A stretch of DNA of 49,853 nucleotides from Phenylobacterium sp. (lineage in GTDB: Bacteria; Pseudomonadota; Alphaproteobacteria; Caulobacterales; Caulobacteraceae), in assembly GCF_016793285.1 (NCBI RefSeq), contig NZ_JAEUMO010000027.1, positions 1-49,853 of the forward strand, given 5' to 3'. Positions 30,539-38,904 of this stretch are shown in pieces. Each line of letters opens with the position of its first letter. Position 1 is the first letter of the stretch. The notes beneath the pieces were generated by a model. The model saw nothing but the letters and a program-made list of their open reading frames with translations. It was not told the origin of the DNA and ran no database searches. Position numbers and translations under genes: made by a program.

Positions 30539-31093
30539 CTACAGCGCCAGCGGCACGGTCCGGCCGCCGCGGACCACGACCCGCTTCATCAGGGCCATCG
30601 TGCCGCCCGGTCCGCCGACCGGCCGGACGATGGTGATCGCATACCAGGCGCCGTCGGCCAGGCCGCCGAACGCGAACTGGTCGGCGTCGTCGCAGGTGGT
30701 GCGCTTCACGTAGGGGCCGGCGTCTCCGGGCGGGGCGGCGGGGGTGCGCGCGCGGACCTCGTCGGCGGGCAGCGCCGCCCGTTCCGCCGAGCCGTAGAGC
30801 GCCGCCATCCGGCGCGCCGACCACGCGGTCTCGGGCGTCAGCACCACGGACGATCCGGCGCAGGTGTAGCGGGTGCGGCCCTGGGCATAGGCGACGCGGC
30901 CGGCGATGATGTTGCCGCCCGGCCGCTGCGACCAGGCGAAGTCGCCGGCGTTGAACTGCGCCGAGCCGCTCATCGGCGGGGGCGGCGGCGGGGGCGCGGG
31001 GCGCCCCCCGGGCGGCGGCGGCCCGAGGGTCGGGGTGCAGGCGGAGAGCAGGGCGGCGAGCCCGACGAGGCCGGGCAGGTGGGTGCGGAGCAT
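30539..31093 (-). CDS. Hypothetical lipoprotein with proline-rich linker
   Basis: A 184-residue protein with signal sequence and lipobox ALLSAC (Cys at about 19), followed by a Pro-rich linker (TLGPPPPGGRPAPPPPPPP) and a globular part with two cysteines and several Trp and Tyr residues. I do not recognise a characterised domain. It is presumably a membrane-anchored periplasmic protein. Confidence 0.75.
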   Translation of the reverse strand: MLRTHLPGLVGLAALLSACTPTLGPPPPGGRPAPPPPPPPMSGSAQFNAGDFAWSQRPGGNIIAGRVAYAQGRTRYTCAGSSVVLTPETAWSARRMAALYGSAERAALPADEVRARTPAAPPGDAGPYVKRTTCDDADQFAFGGLADGAWYAITIVRPVGGPGGTMALMKRVVVRGGRTVPLAL

Positions 31094-31200
31094 GGCGCCA
31101 TCTTATAGGCGAAGGCGGCGAAACCTTTCCATAGCTCCGTCACACGGGACGTCCTATCGTGGCCCGAGGCCGGGGGGTCTCATCGAGGAGAAAAACGGGA

Positions 31201-31377
31201 ATGGCCCACAAGTTCGAGATCTACAAAGACAAGGCCGGCGAGTTCCGCGTCCGGTTCAAATACAACTCCGAAGTCATCTTCGCGACCGAGGGCTACGCCT
31301 CCAAGTCGGGCGCAAAGGACGCGATCGAGAGCATCAAGAAGCACGTCGGCGGCGCCGAGGTCACCGAGGCGGAGTAG
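31201..31377 (+). CDS. DUF1508 (YegP-type) small protein
   Basis: A 58-residue protein with one DUF1508 repeat: MAHKFEIYKDKAGEFRVRFK, then GYASKSGAKDAIESIKKHVG. The family often occurs as tandem repeats (E. coli YegP has two), but this one has a single repeat. Its role is unknown; it may be stress-related. The start at 31201 follows GAGGAGAA (31183-31190). Confidence 0.9.
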   Translation: MAHKFEIYKDKAGEFRVRFKYNSEVIFATEGYASKSGAKDAIESIKKHVGGAEVTEAE

Positions 31378-31390
31378 GCTCGCGCCTCCC

Positions 31391-31409
31391 TTCCTCCCCG
31401 ATGGAGGAA
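31391..31409. repeat. Short TTCCTCC/GGAGGAA hairpin
   Basis: TTCCTCC, loop CCGAT, GGAGGAA lies 14 bases after the DUF1508 stop. The unit CCTCC..GATGGAGG is shared with the inverted repeat at 46278-46400. It may terminate the DUF1508 transcript. The 31378-31553 gap holds nothing else I can support. Confidence 0.45.
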
Positions 31410-31553
31410 GCGCCGGGGATGGAGGCGTGCGCAGGCCGGTGAGGGCGGGGATGCGGAGGCCTGGCGCCTCGCGCGCCCGCCGTCGGATCGGCGGTCGCGC
31501 CTCCACCCCAACCCGCCGCCGGGGCGGCGGGCCCTGCAGCAGACCGGCTCCCT

Positions 31554-31979
31554 TCAATCGTCGCCGCGCGGCTTGCCGCGCATGGCCTTTACGCCCGAGC
31601 GCTTGGACTTGCCCTCCAGCCGGCGCAGCTTCGAGGCGTAGGTGGGCCGGGTCTTCTTGCGCGGCGGGGGCGGCGGCTCGGCGGCCTTGCGGATGAGCTC
31701 CGTGAGCCGCTCCAGCGCCTCCTGCCGGTTCATCTCCTGCGAGCGGCTCGACTGGGCGACCAGCACCAGCACGCCCTCCAGCGTCAGCCGCGATCCCGCC
31801 AGCTTCTCCAGCCGCGCCGCCACATAGGGCGTCAGGCTCCGCGAGCCGCGCACGTCGAAACGCAGCTCGATGGCGGTCGAGACCTTGTTCACATGCTGGC
31901 CGCCGGGGCCCGAGGCGCGCACGGCCCGCACCTGCACCTCGTCGTCCTCCAGCACGATGGAAGGCGTGACCTCGATCAT
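31554..31979 (-). CDS. arfB: Alternative ribosome-rescue factor ArfB (peptidyl-tRNA hydrolase)
   Basis: A protein of about 141 residues with the release-factor GGQ motif in RASGPGGQHVNKVSTA (GGQ at 26-28) and a basic C-terminal tail (RPTYASKLRRLEGKSKRSG) that enters the empty mRNA channel. It releases peptides from ribosomes stalled on non-stop mRNA, a backup to trans-translation that is important in Caulobacter. MIEVTPSIVL at 31979 matches the family start; ATG codons at 31985 and 32024 are alternatives. The shorter start leaves room for the divergent promoter predicted at 32018-32046. Confidence 0.9.
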   Translation of the reverse strand: MIEVTPSIVLEDDEVQVRAVRASGPGGQHVNKVSTAIELRFDVRGSRSLTPYVAARLEKLAGSRLTLEGVLVLVAQSSRSQEMNRQEALERLTELIRKAAEPPPPPRKKTRPTYASKLRRLEGKSKRSGVKAMRGKPRGDD

Positions 31980-32017
31980 GCCCATCGGATGCCACGGTTC
32001 GCGGCGCGGCGCAGCCT

Positions 32018-32046
32018 TTGCCATTCGCGGCCGCGCAGGCTATGCA
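32018..32046 (+). promoter_or_regulatory. Predicted sigma-70 promoter of the leader-GNAT unit
   Basis: TTGCCA (32018-32023), a 17-bp spacer, and TATGCA (32041-32046). The predicted start of transcription at about 32053 coincides with the ATG of the leader peptide at 32054, which would make it a leaderless message. This is a prediction from sequence only. Confidence 0.5.
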
Positions 32047-32053
32047 GGGCGCC

Positions 32054-32131
32054 ATGCGCGGCTGTTTCGCCAATCTCGTACTCCTGATGCCGACCGCCTC
32101 CGGCGGGCCGGTGAGGGACGTCGTGCGCTAG
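32054..32131 (+). CDS. Putative attenuator leader peptide (25 aa)
   Basis: A short frame, MRGCFANLVLLMPTASGG and seven more residues ending at TAG (32129-32131). It contains a Leu-Val-Leu-Leu run, as expected for a branched-chain amino-acid sensor. It sits between a predicted promoter and a terminator (32162-32192). The segment CCGGCGGG, near 32100-32107 within its codons, is complementary to CCCGCCGG in the terminator's left arm, so an antiterminator can form. By analogy with ilv leaders of other bacteria this would couple transcription to Leu/Val supply. An in-frame ATG at 32042 is an alternative start. Confidence 0.55.
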   Translation: MRGCFANLVLLMPTASGGPVRDVVR

Positions 32132-32161
32132 CGAAACCAAGCCGCAGACCGACCGACCACC

Positions 32162-32192
32162 AGCCCCGCCGGGATCCGGACGGGGCTTTTTT
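32162..32192 (+). terminator. Attenuator-like intrinsic terminator
   Basis: AGCCCCG, a 12-base loop, CGGGGCT and a run of T residues form a classic intrinsic terminator on the forward strand, 30 bp after the leader peptide stop and 36 bp before the GNAT start. Its left arm can alternatively pair with CCGGCGGG in the leader. Confidence 0.7.
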
Positions 32193-32227
32193 CTGGCCCC
32201 GTCCCCCCGCAACCCGCGAGAAGGACC

Positions 32228-32731
32228 ATGAGCCAGCCGCCCGACATCGCCGTCCGCGCCGCCGAGCCCGCCGACATGGCGCAGGTCGCCGATGTGCTCG
32301 GCCGGCCGCGCGCCGTCTGGGGCACGCTGCAGACGCCGTTCGTCCCGGTCGCCCTGCGCGAGCACCGCTACGACGTCACCGATCCGAACGCCCGCCAGCT
32401 CGTGGCCGAGACCGGCGGGCGGGTGGTGGGTTGCATCGGCCTGCGCCGCGAGACGGCGCATCGGCGCAGCCACGTCGCCTCGATCGGCATGGCGGTGCAT
32501 GACGACTTCGCCGGCCGCGGCGTCGGCACGGCGCTCATGGCCGCCGCCGTCGACCTGGCCGACCGCTGGTGGAACGTCCGCAGGCTGGAACTCCACGTCT
32601 ACGCCGACAACGCGCGGGCCATCGCCCTCTACGAACGCTTCGGCTTCGAGCGCGAGGGCCTGTTGCGCGACTACGCCTGGAGGGACGGGGCCTACGCGGA
32701 CTCGCTCGCCATGGCCCGGCTGCGGCCCTGA
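32228..32731 (+). CDS. GNAT-family N-acetyltransferase
   Basis: A 167-residue acetyl-CoA-dependent acetyltransferase. The acetyl-CoA loop is FAGRGVGTALMAAAVDLA, preceded by HVASIGMAVHDD and followed by LHVYADNARAIALYERFGFE, typical of RimI/RimJ-like or phosphinothricin/amino-acid acetyltransferases. The acceptor is unknown. It is the first gene after the predicted attenuator and lies 125 bp upstream of ilvC on the same strand, so it could be co-regulated with branched-chain amino-acid synthesis. Confidence 0.87.
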   Translation: MSQPPDIAVRAAEPADMAQVADVLGRPRAVWGTLQTPFVPVALREHRYDVTDPNARQLVAETGGRVVGCIGLRRETAHRRSHVASIGMAVHDDFAGRGVGTALMAAAVDLADRWWNVRRLELHVYADNARAIALYERFGFEREGLLRDYAWRDGAYADSLAMARLRP

Positions 32732-32766
32732 GCGCGTGGAGGCCCTCTTGCGCGCCCCTCTCTTGA

Positions 32767-33876
<1,110 letters not shown>

Positions 33877-33923
33877 CTTGATCTTGCAGGAAAAATAAGG
33901 AATTCAGGAGCTTAGGAAGCCCG

Positions 33924-35435
33924 ATGCGTCGTGTGACTGCTACACATGATGCATCGGAGCAGCCTATGCCACCCGGCCTTATTCGACGCGGCGCACGGTA
34001 CTACATCCGGCGCCGCATCCCTCTCGACCTGATCGAGCACTACCAGACCAGCGCCGTCATGCGGGCGCTCGGAACGTCCGATTTCGCGGAAGCCAAGAAG
34101 CTCGTGATCCGGGCATGGCAGGCTTACGACGACGAATTCGACAGGGTTCGCGTCACGCTGAGCGCGACACCGCAGAAGGTGCCATCGGCGCTCTATGGCT
34201 CCCGTGAGGAGCAAGAGGCCGAAGAGGCTTATCGGCCCCAAGAAGAACAGATGTGGGAAGAAGAGCGGGAGCGGATCGAAGCCGATCCCGTGCTCAAGGC
34301 CAAGTCGCGTCTCGCGAAGGCGATCAACGCCGAAGCGGATCGTGCGGAGCTAGCCGAGCTTGCCCGATGGGGCGATGCGAAGGCTGAGGCCAAGGAGCCT
34401 GACAGCGAGAACCCAACGATCCAGCAGCTTCATGATCGGTGGGTGAAGGATCAGGAGCGCAACCCCTCGACCCTAAAGGGCATGAAGAGGGCGGTGGATC
34501 GCTTCGAAGAGGTGATCGGCAACAAACGCATCAAGGCCGTAGCCCGGCGCGACGCGACCAGTTTCACCGACAAGATGCGGACACCCGGCGTCGTGAGTGA
34601 AGAAGGCGTCAGCATCCCCAACATGAACACGACGCTCTCACTCCTGAGTGCGCTGTTCGGCTTCGCCGTGAAGCGCGATCTCATTGAGACCAACCCCTTC
34701 ACCGGCACGCAGTTGCAGGACAGCCGCAGGGCTAGGGAGAAGCGGCGCGAGTTCGACGCGTCAGCGCTGGCGGCGATCTTTGGGAGCCCGATCTACCGCG
34801 ATGGAGAACGCCCCGTAGGTGGGGCAGGGGAGGCGGCCTACTGGCTTCCGCTATTGGCGCTCTACACTGGCGCTCGGATCAATGAGCTATGCCAGCTTCA
34901 CCCTGACGATGTGACCGAGGAAGGCTACGTCGATCCAAAGGGTAAGAGCCTCAAGGCGTGGGTGATCCGTATTCAGCACGACAGAGCCAAGGGCCAGAGC
35001 GTGAAGACCGAAGGGAGCGAACGCCGCATCCCGGTTCATGCTGACCTGATCAAGCTCGGGTTCGTCCGATACGCTCAAGGCCAACGCGGGAAGGCGCTGC
35101 TGTTCGACAAGCTCACGTACTCGCCTGCTGACGAGAAGCTGTCGGGAAATTGGGGCCGCTGGTGGGGCCGACAGTTGCGCTCAGATTGGGGGGTGACCGA
35201 CGAACGCATGACGTTCCATTCGTTCCGGCACAGCTTCAAGCACTACGCCCGTCAGGCGCTCATTCCCGCTGACGTTCACAACGCTCTGACGGGGCATGAG
35301 ACCCGCAGCGCTGCCGACGCCTACGGCGGGCTGTCGTATCCGCTCTATCCCCTGGTCGAGGGCATGAAGCGGTACAGGGTGCCGGGGTTTGAACTTCCAG
35401 CACCCCCACCGAGCCTGAGGACGAAGGTTAGCTAG
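33924..35435 (+). CDS. Tyrosine recombinase / phage-type integrase
   Basis: A 503-residue site-specific recombinase, the likely integrase for the ilvC att site. The N-terminal LIRRGARYYIRRRIPLDLIE matches the DUF6538-type arm-binding region. A core-binding domain follows (about 180-270), then the catalytic domain with Arg318 (YTGARINELC), His432 and Arg435 (HSFRHSFK), His458 (LTGHET) and Tyr467 (ADAYGG). The pentad is complete, so the enzyme should be active. ATG at 33924 and 33966 both have ribosome-binding sites; the second excludes an 11-bp repeat that may be an arm site. It converges on the next gene, overlapping by 4 bp. Confidence 0.93.
   Translation: MRRVTATHDASEQPMPPGLIRRGARYYIRRRIPLDLIEHYQTSAVMRALGTSDFAEAKKLVIRAWQAYDDEFDRVRVTLSATPQKVPSALYGSREEQEAEEAYRPQEEQMWEEERERIEADPVLKAKSRLAKAINAEADRAELAELARWGDAKAEAKEPDSENPTIQQLHDRWVKDQERNPSTLKGMKRAVDRFEEVIGNKRIKAVARRDATSFTDKMRTPGVVSEEGVSIPNMNTTLSLLSALFGFAVKRDLIETNPFTGTQLQDSRRAREKRREFDASALAAIFGSPIYRDGERPVGGAGEAAYWLPLLALYTGARINELCQLHPDDVTEEGYVDPKGKSLKAWVIRIQHDRAKGQSVKTEGSERRIPVHADLIKLGFVRYAQGQRGKALLFDKLTYSPADEKLSGNWGRWWGRQLRSDWGVTDERMTFHSFRHSFKHYARQALIPADVHNALTGHETRSAADAYGGLSYPLYPLVEGMKRYRVPGFELPAPPPSLRTKVS
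33937..33947 (+). promoter_or_regulatory. Candidate integrase arm-type site (left)
   Basis: CTGCTACACAT lies 62 bases inside the left att repeat. An identical copy in the same orientation lies 61 bases inside the right att repeat (40911-40921). The symmetric spacing suggests integrase arm-binding sites. Confidence 0.4.
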
Positions 35436-36091
35436 GCGTCGCCGTTGGGCACGGCGTTGGCGTGCGGCGCGAGCGTGCTCGACTGATGCGCCGTGCCGCC
35501 ATCGGACCATGCGTTGAGCCGCGATCCGTCGAAGGCGGGGTTCCAGACTTGCTTGTCGGCAACCCGCGCCGTCGTGGAGACCTGGGAACTGTTGAGACCC
35601 ACATTGCTAGGGGCGGGCGCAGCGGCCTGCTGAGACGCAGCCGGTTGCGGACCTGACGCCGTGATGTGCTGATCCGCCATCGCGAAGCCAAGGGCCTGTT
35701 CGGTCGATGCCGCCGTGATGTCGCCGTTGGGAAGCTCGCCGTTCTTCTGTGCGACGACAACGCTATCCCGAGCGATCATCGGACCTAGGGCCGCAATCTC
35801 GCTGTCGTCACCCGTAGCGATGTAGGCGCTCAACGCCGTGTCGTACTTGGCGACGGTCTGGGGATCGCTGGCGTCTACGAGCCGAGTGATCTTGCCGAGG
35901 GAGTCGGCAAAGGCAGGCTGACCTGCAATGAAGTCGTTGAGGGCGCGCTGATAGGCGAGGCGGGGCGGATGCCCTGCGGCCTCGTAGTCCCGAGCCCAAG
36001 AGACCACCGTCTGCGCGTCATAGCCTTGGGCGTAGATGGTGCTCAGGGCGGCGTTGACCTTCACCCGCTGGCGTTGGGTTAGGCGGCTCAC
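35432..36091 (-). CDS. Hypothetical element protein (219 aa)
   Basis: A 219-residue protein I do not recognise. The first 110 residues are probably helical (LTQRQRVKVNAALSTIYAQG, then VVSWARDYEAAGHP). The rest is low in structure, rich in Ala, Gln, Ser and Asn, with a Pro/Ala linker. No signal peptide or enzymatic motif is seen. It is the last gene of a reverse-strand run; its start overlaps the upstream stop by 4 bp (36088-36091), and it overlaps the integrase end. It may be a phage-like accessory or structural protein. Confidence 0.65.
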   Translation of the reverse strand: MSRLTQRQRVKVNAALSTIYAQGYDAQTVVSWARDYEAAGHPPRLAYQRALNDFIAGQPAFADSLGKITRLVDASDPQTVAKYDTALSAYIATGDDSEIAALGPMIARDSVVVAQKNGELPNGDITAASTEQALGFAMADQHITASGPQPAASQQAAAPAPSNVGLNSSQVSTTARVADKQVWNPAFDGSRLNAWSDGGTAHQSSTLAPHANAVPNGDA

Positions 36092-36522
36092 AGCGTCACC
36101 TCACCGGCCAGGATGCGACCGGTCGCCAACCACCTTTGCTGTGCGATCCGCAAGCTGTCGTAGTGGATGGGAGCGCCAGCAGCCTCCCACTCGGCCAGGA
36201 CGGCGAGGGCCACGGTTCGCACCCGGTCCTGTTCTTCCTGATCAAGCTTGGCGTAGGTGTCAGGCCAGAGCCGACCATCGGAACGGGGATGACCAAGCAC
36301 CCTGTTCACGTGGTCGCGGTAGAAGCTCAGTTCCTCGCAGGCCGGTAGTTCGGCCCTTCGGCGAAACTCCGCCGCCTCTCCGCAGCGCAGATGATGCACG
36401 ACGGCCTCGCCATCCGGCTCACAGGCAAGGCGCAGTTCGTCCAGCGTCTTCGCCCACGGCGTCGGCTTCTGGCGGTTCAGTTCCTCTAGCCGCTCTTGCT
36501 TCCTGCTGCGCCGACGCTTCAT
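36088..36522 (-). CDS. Hypothetical element protein (144 aa)
   Basis: A 144-residue, strongly charged protein (start MKRRRSRKQERLEELNRQKP). Three cysteines are present (ACEPDG, LRCGEAAEF, PACEELSF), with a later helical region (EEQDRVRTVALAVLAEWEAAG). The family is unknown. It overlaps both neighbours by 4 bp, so the reverse cluster is tightly coupled. Confidence 0.62.
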   Translation of the reverse strand: MKRRRSRKQERLEELNRQKPTPWAKTLDELRLACEPDGEAVVHHLRCGEAAEFRRRAELPACEELSFYRDHVNRVLGHPRSDGRLWPDTYAKLDQEEQDRVRTVALAVLAEWEAAGAPIHYDSLRIAQQRWLATGRILAGEVTL

Positions 36523-37031
36523 GCCGCCACCGGCCCGCGCAGGTAGCCGCGCCGAAGGCTGATCAGGTATTCGTTGATGGCCTCGTAGGGATCGCCAGGG
36601 GCGAGCGCCATGATCTCCGCAGGGATGCGGTCAGGGTGCTTCTCGACAAGGTACATGAGCGCATCGGACGGCAGGGATTGGATGCCGGGGAAGGTCTGCG
36701 TCGTGTCGGCGGTCTGGTAGCCGTCGAATTGCTTCCGGGTGACGGTCACCGGGAACGCCAGCCTCAGAAGGTGGTCGTCACCTTCCTTGCGGACATGGAT
36801 GTCGGAGAACACAGCGAAGGCTGCATCACGGGCCGACTGCCGTTCTTGCTCCTGTGCGGCGTCTAGCCGGGTCTTAGCCTGAGCAAGATCCGATTGGAGT
36901 TGTCGGACCTTGGCCCGTGCCCCCGTCAGTCGTTCGTGCAGCGCCAGGTCGTCTTGAGCCTGGATAAGATCGTTCGTCAGGTTGGCGACCGTCAGAGCTA
37001 GCGCCCTGCGATCGGTGGTGGTCGTAGTCAA
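36519..37031 (-). CDS. Hypothetical coiled-coil element protein (about 170 aa)
   Basis: A protein of about 170 residues with a predicted coiled coil near residues 25-70 (ARAKVRQLQSDLAQAKTRLD) and a C-terminal globular part (LRLAFPVTVTRKQFDGY, then DALMYLVEKHPDRIPAEIMA). TTG at 37031 is chosen as start: it follows AAAGG at a good distance and leaves a 25-bp gap to the upstream gene, while the longer frame has a low-complexity Arg/Thr extension that is antisense-like. Function is unknown. Confidence 0.6.
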   Translation of the reverse strand: MTTTTTDRRALALTVANLTNDLIQAQDDLALHERLTGARAKVRQLQSDLAQAKTRLDAAQEQERQSARDAAFAVFSDIHVRKEGDDHLLRLAFPVTVTRKQFDGYQTADTTQTFPGIQSLPSDALMYLVEKHPDRIPAEIMALAPGDPYEAINEYLISLRRGYLRGPVAA

Positions 37032-37056
37032 TTCAGCCTTTCTGCTACGGCTACAG

Positions 37057-37335
37057 TTAGCGTTGCGCCCGCTTCTCGCGGAACTTGTTCGGGTCGTAGT
37101 GGTAGACCTTGCGCGGCTTGGGTTGCCGGTTGTCGGCGGCGTACATCGCGGCAATGACCTTGGCCGATGCGGTACGAGGACCGGGCGGCTTCCGCTGCGC
37201 ATAGTCGGGAAGGGGAAGACCCAGGAGTTCTAGGGTCGCTCGCAGGCCGATCATCACCCGACGATCCGCACCTACGAAGTAAAGCTCAGCCTCTCGGCTA
37301 TAGAGAACGTCATCAGCAACAGTGTGTGTCGCCAT
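37057..37335 (-). CDS. Small hypothetical element protein (92 aa)
   Basis: A 92-residue protein with a strong ribosome-binding site (AGGAG, five bases before the ATG at 37335). It is a basic protein ending PRKVYHYDPNKFREKRAQR, with RRVMIGLRATLELLGLPLPD in the middle. It is the first gene of the four-gene reverse cluster, so it should lie nearest the promoter. A DNA-binding or excisionase-type role is possible from size and charge only. Confidence 0.6.
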   Translation of the reverse strand: MATHTVADDVLYSREAELYFVGADRRVMIGLRATLELLGLPLPDYAQRKPPGPRTASAKVIAAMYAADNRQPKPRKVYHYDPNKFREKRAQR

Positions 37336-37547
37336 ACTGCTCCTACTAATGTGAATGGTTGGTCTGTTCAGTCCCAAAATATGAGACTGATGTAGTTAGA
37401 CTTACGGGCGGCCATCCGCCTAGAGAACCAGCTTAGAACTCAGTCGCGGCCTAACAGCGCCTAAGCTATCCGTCGATTTTGCCGTAGACGGATGACTAAG
37501 CTGGTTTTCTAGAGGGATGCTCCCTAGGTAATTCTCGTTATCCCGTT

Positions 37548-37565
37548 GATATATAATCATATATC
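37548..37565. promoter_or_regulatory. A/T-rich palindrome GATATAT-AATC-ATATATC
   Basis: A perfect 7-bp inverted repeat with a 4-base centre. It contains TATAAT (37552-37557) and so overlaps a possible -10 element on the forward strand, 15 bases upstream of the small frame at 37580. It fits a repressor operator or an origin-type unwinding sequence. Confidence 0.45.
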
Positions 37566-37579
37566 ACGAGGTGTTGAGC

Positions 37580-37714
37580 ATGTTGGAGTTTAGCTGGCCG
37601 GGTCCCCCCTACCCCCCGCGATCAGCTTTTCTGACTTTGGCGAATAGCGGCTCCCCGGCTCAACTTCGGCATCACGATGGGATCGCTACGCGGAGCTTGA
37701 GCCAACCGGGCTGA
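37580..37714 (+). CDS. Candidate small ORF (44 aa)
   Basis: An ATG seven bases after GAGGT opens a 44-residue frame (MLEFSWPGPPYPPRS...) ending at TGA 37712-37714. It follows the A/T-rich palindrome with its TATAAT box. Support is limited to the ribosome-binding site and promoter position; composition is ordinary and I recognise no family. Confidence 0.25.
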   Translation: MLEFSWPGPPYPPRSAFLTLANSGSPAQLRHHDGIATRSLSQPG

Positions 37715-37774
37715 CCATGCCGGACAAGCCGACACCCCCTATTGGTCACGTGTTTTTCGTCACCTCTGACGGCA

Positions 37775-37876
37775 TATGCCCGACGGTATCGATATCCGTC
37801 CGGGGACCTGTCCGGTCCTATGCCAGACGGTATCGAAAGCGCGGGTGCCTCGCGGCACTATGCTAGACGGTATCGA
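37775..37876 (+). repeat. Three direct iterons, TATGCYMGACGGTATCGA
   Basis: Copies at 37775-37792, 37819-37836 and 37859-37876 differ at only one or two positions within 18 bp. Their starts are 44 and 40 bp apart, about four helical turns, placing them on the same DNA face. The first copy continues into GATATCCGTC, making a partial palindrome around TATCGATA. Such iterons bind replication initiators, excisionases or partition proteins; no Rep or ParB gene is visible in the element. Confidence 0.75.
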
Positions 37877-38071
37877 AACTGTCCCGGCAGTTAAGTCCTT
37901 GTAATTGCGGGAATCTCCTCGCGTCGGCTCGCGTCGCCGGTATGCCGCAGGCCGTGGAATGCCCCGCTCACACCGAGCCCCAGAGAAGGCCGAGGAAGCC
38001 CCTCAAAGCCAGGGCGCCACTACCCTAGCGGAGCACCCCGCAAGGCCCGCCCACGGCCACGCCTGAGTCTC

Positions 38072-38650
38072 CTAGGCGGTAGCGGCGCAGTACCGTTTCA
38101 CCGTGGCGTCCGACAGGCCGAAGTGCTGGGCTGTCTGCCGGATGCTCGCCCCCTTCTCGCGCCGCCAGGAGACCACCGCAGCGGCGTCCTGAGCCTTCGG
38201 CCTCCCGAGGCTATCCTTCCCCCGGTGCGTCTTCCCGGTGGCCTCCAGCGCAGCCCTAGCCGCCGCTCGGCCCGCCTCCGTCCGCTCCCTGATCTTGTGG
38301 CGCTCCATGTCCGCGACCTGAGCCAGCACGGCTAGGATGATCTCGCCCACGCCCCGCCCGATCTGCCCTAGGCCGTGGATGTCCACCGTGACGCCGCTGT
38401 CGATCAGCTTCCGCACCGTTCCCTGTACGTCCAAGGCATCACGGCCTAGGCGATCCACGGCATAGACGCAGAGCGTGTCGCCCTTGCGCACCTGCTCTAG
38501 CAGCTTGGCGAAGCCGGGCCTGTCCGCAGCGAGCACGCCACCGCTAACGCCCTGGTCCGAGAACTCCTTGTCGAAGGTCCCGCCCATCGCGTGCCGTTGG
38601 GCTTCGATGCTCTGGTCTCCCGTAGAGACCCGGAAGTACGCGATCCGCAT
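38072..38650 (-). CDS. Serine recombinase (resolvase/invertase family)
   Basis: A 192-residue small serine recombinase. The nucleophile is Ser9 in AYFRVSTGDQS. Conserved RPGFAKLLEQVRKGDTL, AVDRLGRDALD and the E-helix region ILAVLAQVADMERHKIRERT follow. The C-terminal helix-turn-helix (GASIRQTAQHFGLSDATVKR) binds DNA. All catalytic Arg positions I can recognise are present. It is preceded by repeated CTAGCTCATAAG boxes, probably its own recombination or operator site. Its presence beside a tyrosine integrase suggests the element is composite or can resolve or invert a segment. Confidence 0.92.
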   Translation of the reverse strand: MRIAYFRVSTGDQSIEAQRHAMGGTFDKEFSDQGVSGGVLAADRPGFAKLLEQVRKGDTLCVYAVDRLGRDALDVQGTVRKLIDSGVTVDIHGLGQIGRGVGEIILAVLAQVADMERHKIRERTEAGRAAARAALEATGKTHRGKDSLGRPKAQDAAAVVSWRREKGASIRQTAQHFGLSDATVKRYCAATA

Positions 38651-38652
38651 GG

Positions 38653-38756
38653 CTAGCTCATAAGTTAGGGTTGCGCTTTCCCTAGCTCATAAGCCTAGCT
38701 CAATGGGCGCGTCAAGTAGGTTGTGAGCCATGGCGCATAACTTAGAACTTATGAGC
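38653..38756. promoter_or_regulatory. Repeated CTAGCTCATAAG boxes upstream of the recombinase
   Basis: CTAGCTCATAAG occurs at 38653-38664 and 38682-38693, a partial CTAGCTCA at 38695-38702, and the inverted CTTATGAGC at 38748-38756. The first copy starts three bases upstream of the recombinase start. Spacing and mixed orientation resemble a res-type site to which a resolvase binds, autoregulating its gene. The 38757-38904 stretch holds no other feature I can support. Confidence 0.6.
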
Positions 38757-38904
38757 GTGGTGCGCGTATCCAATCCGCGCCGTGCTGAGATGCCCGCAGC
38801 CTGTGTGAGCGTGCGTTGAGGCTATTCGATTGGCCTGTTCCGGTACGCGTACCAAGTCAGACTGCTGTTAGTCCGATCCCAGGAGCATTGGAGCCAACAC
38901 CGCC

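Larger units (their letters stand above)
37336..38071. other. 736-bp AT-richer non-coding hub of the element
   Basis: This is the longest gap in the window. From left to right it holds the promoter region of the reverse cluster, an A/T-rich palindrome (37548-37565), a candidate 44-residue frame (37580-37714), three 18-bp iterons (37775-37876), and then about 190 bp of GC-rich sequence to the recombinase stop in which I see nothing clear. The organisation resembles a control or replication-origin region. Confidence 0.6.

Noticed and set aside
37717-37866. A 49-codon forward frame across the iterons
   Set aside because: It has no good ribosome-binding site and is composed of the iteron sequence; probably accidental.
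37775-37876. Possible CRISPR array
   Set aside because: Only three 18-bp units with 22- to 26-bp spacers, too short for repeats and no cas genes; better explained as iterons.
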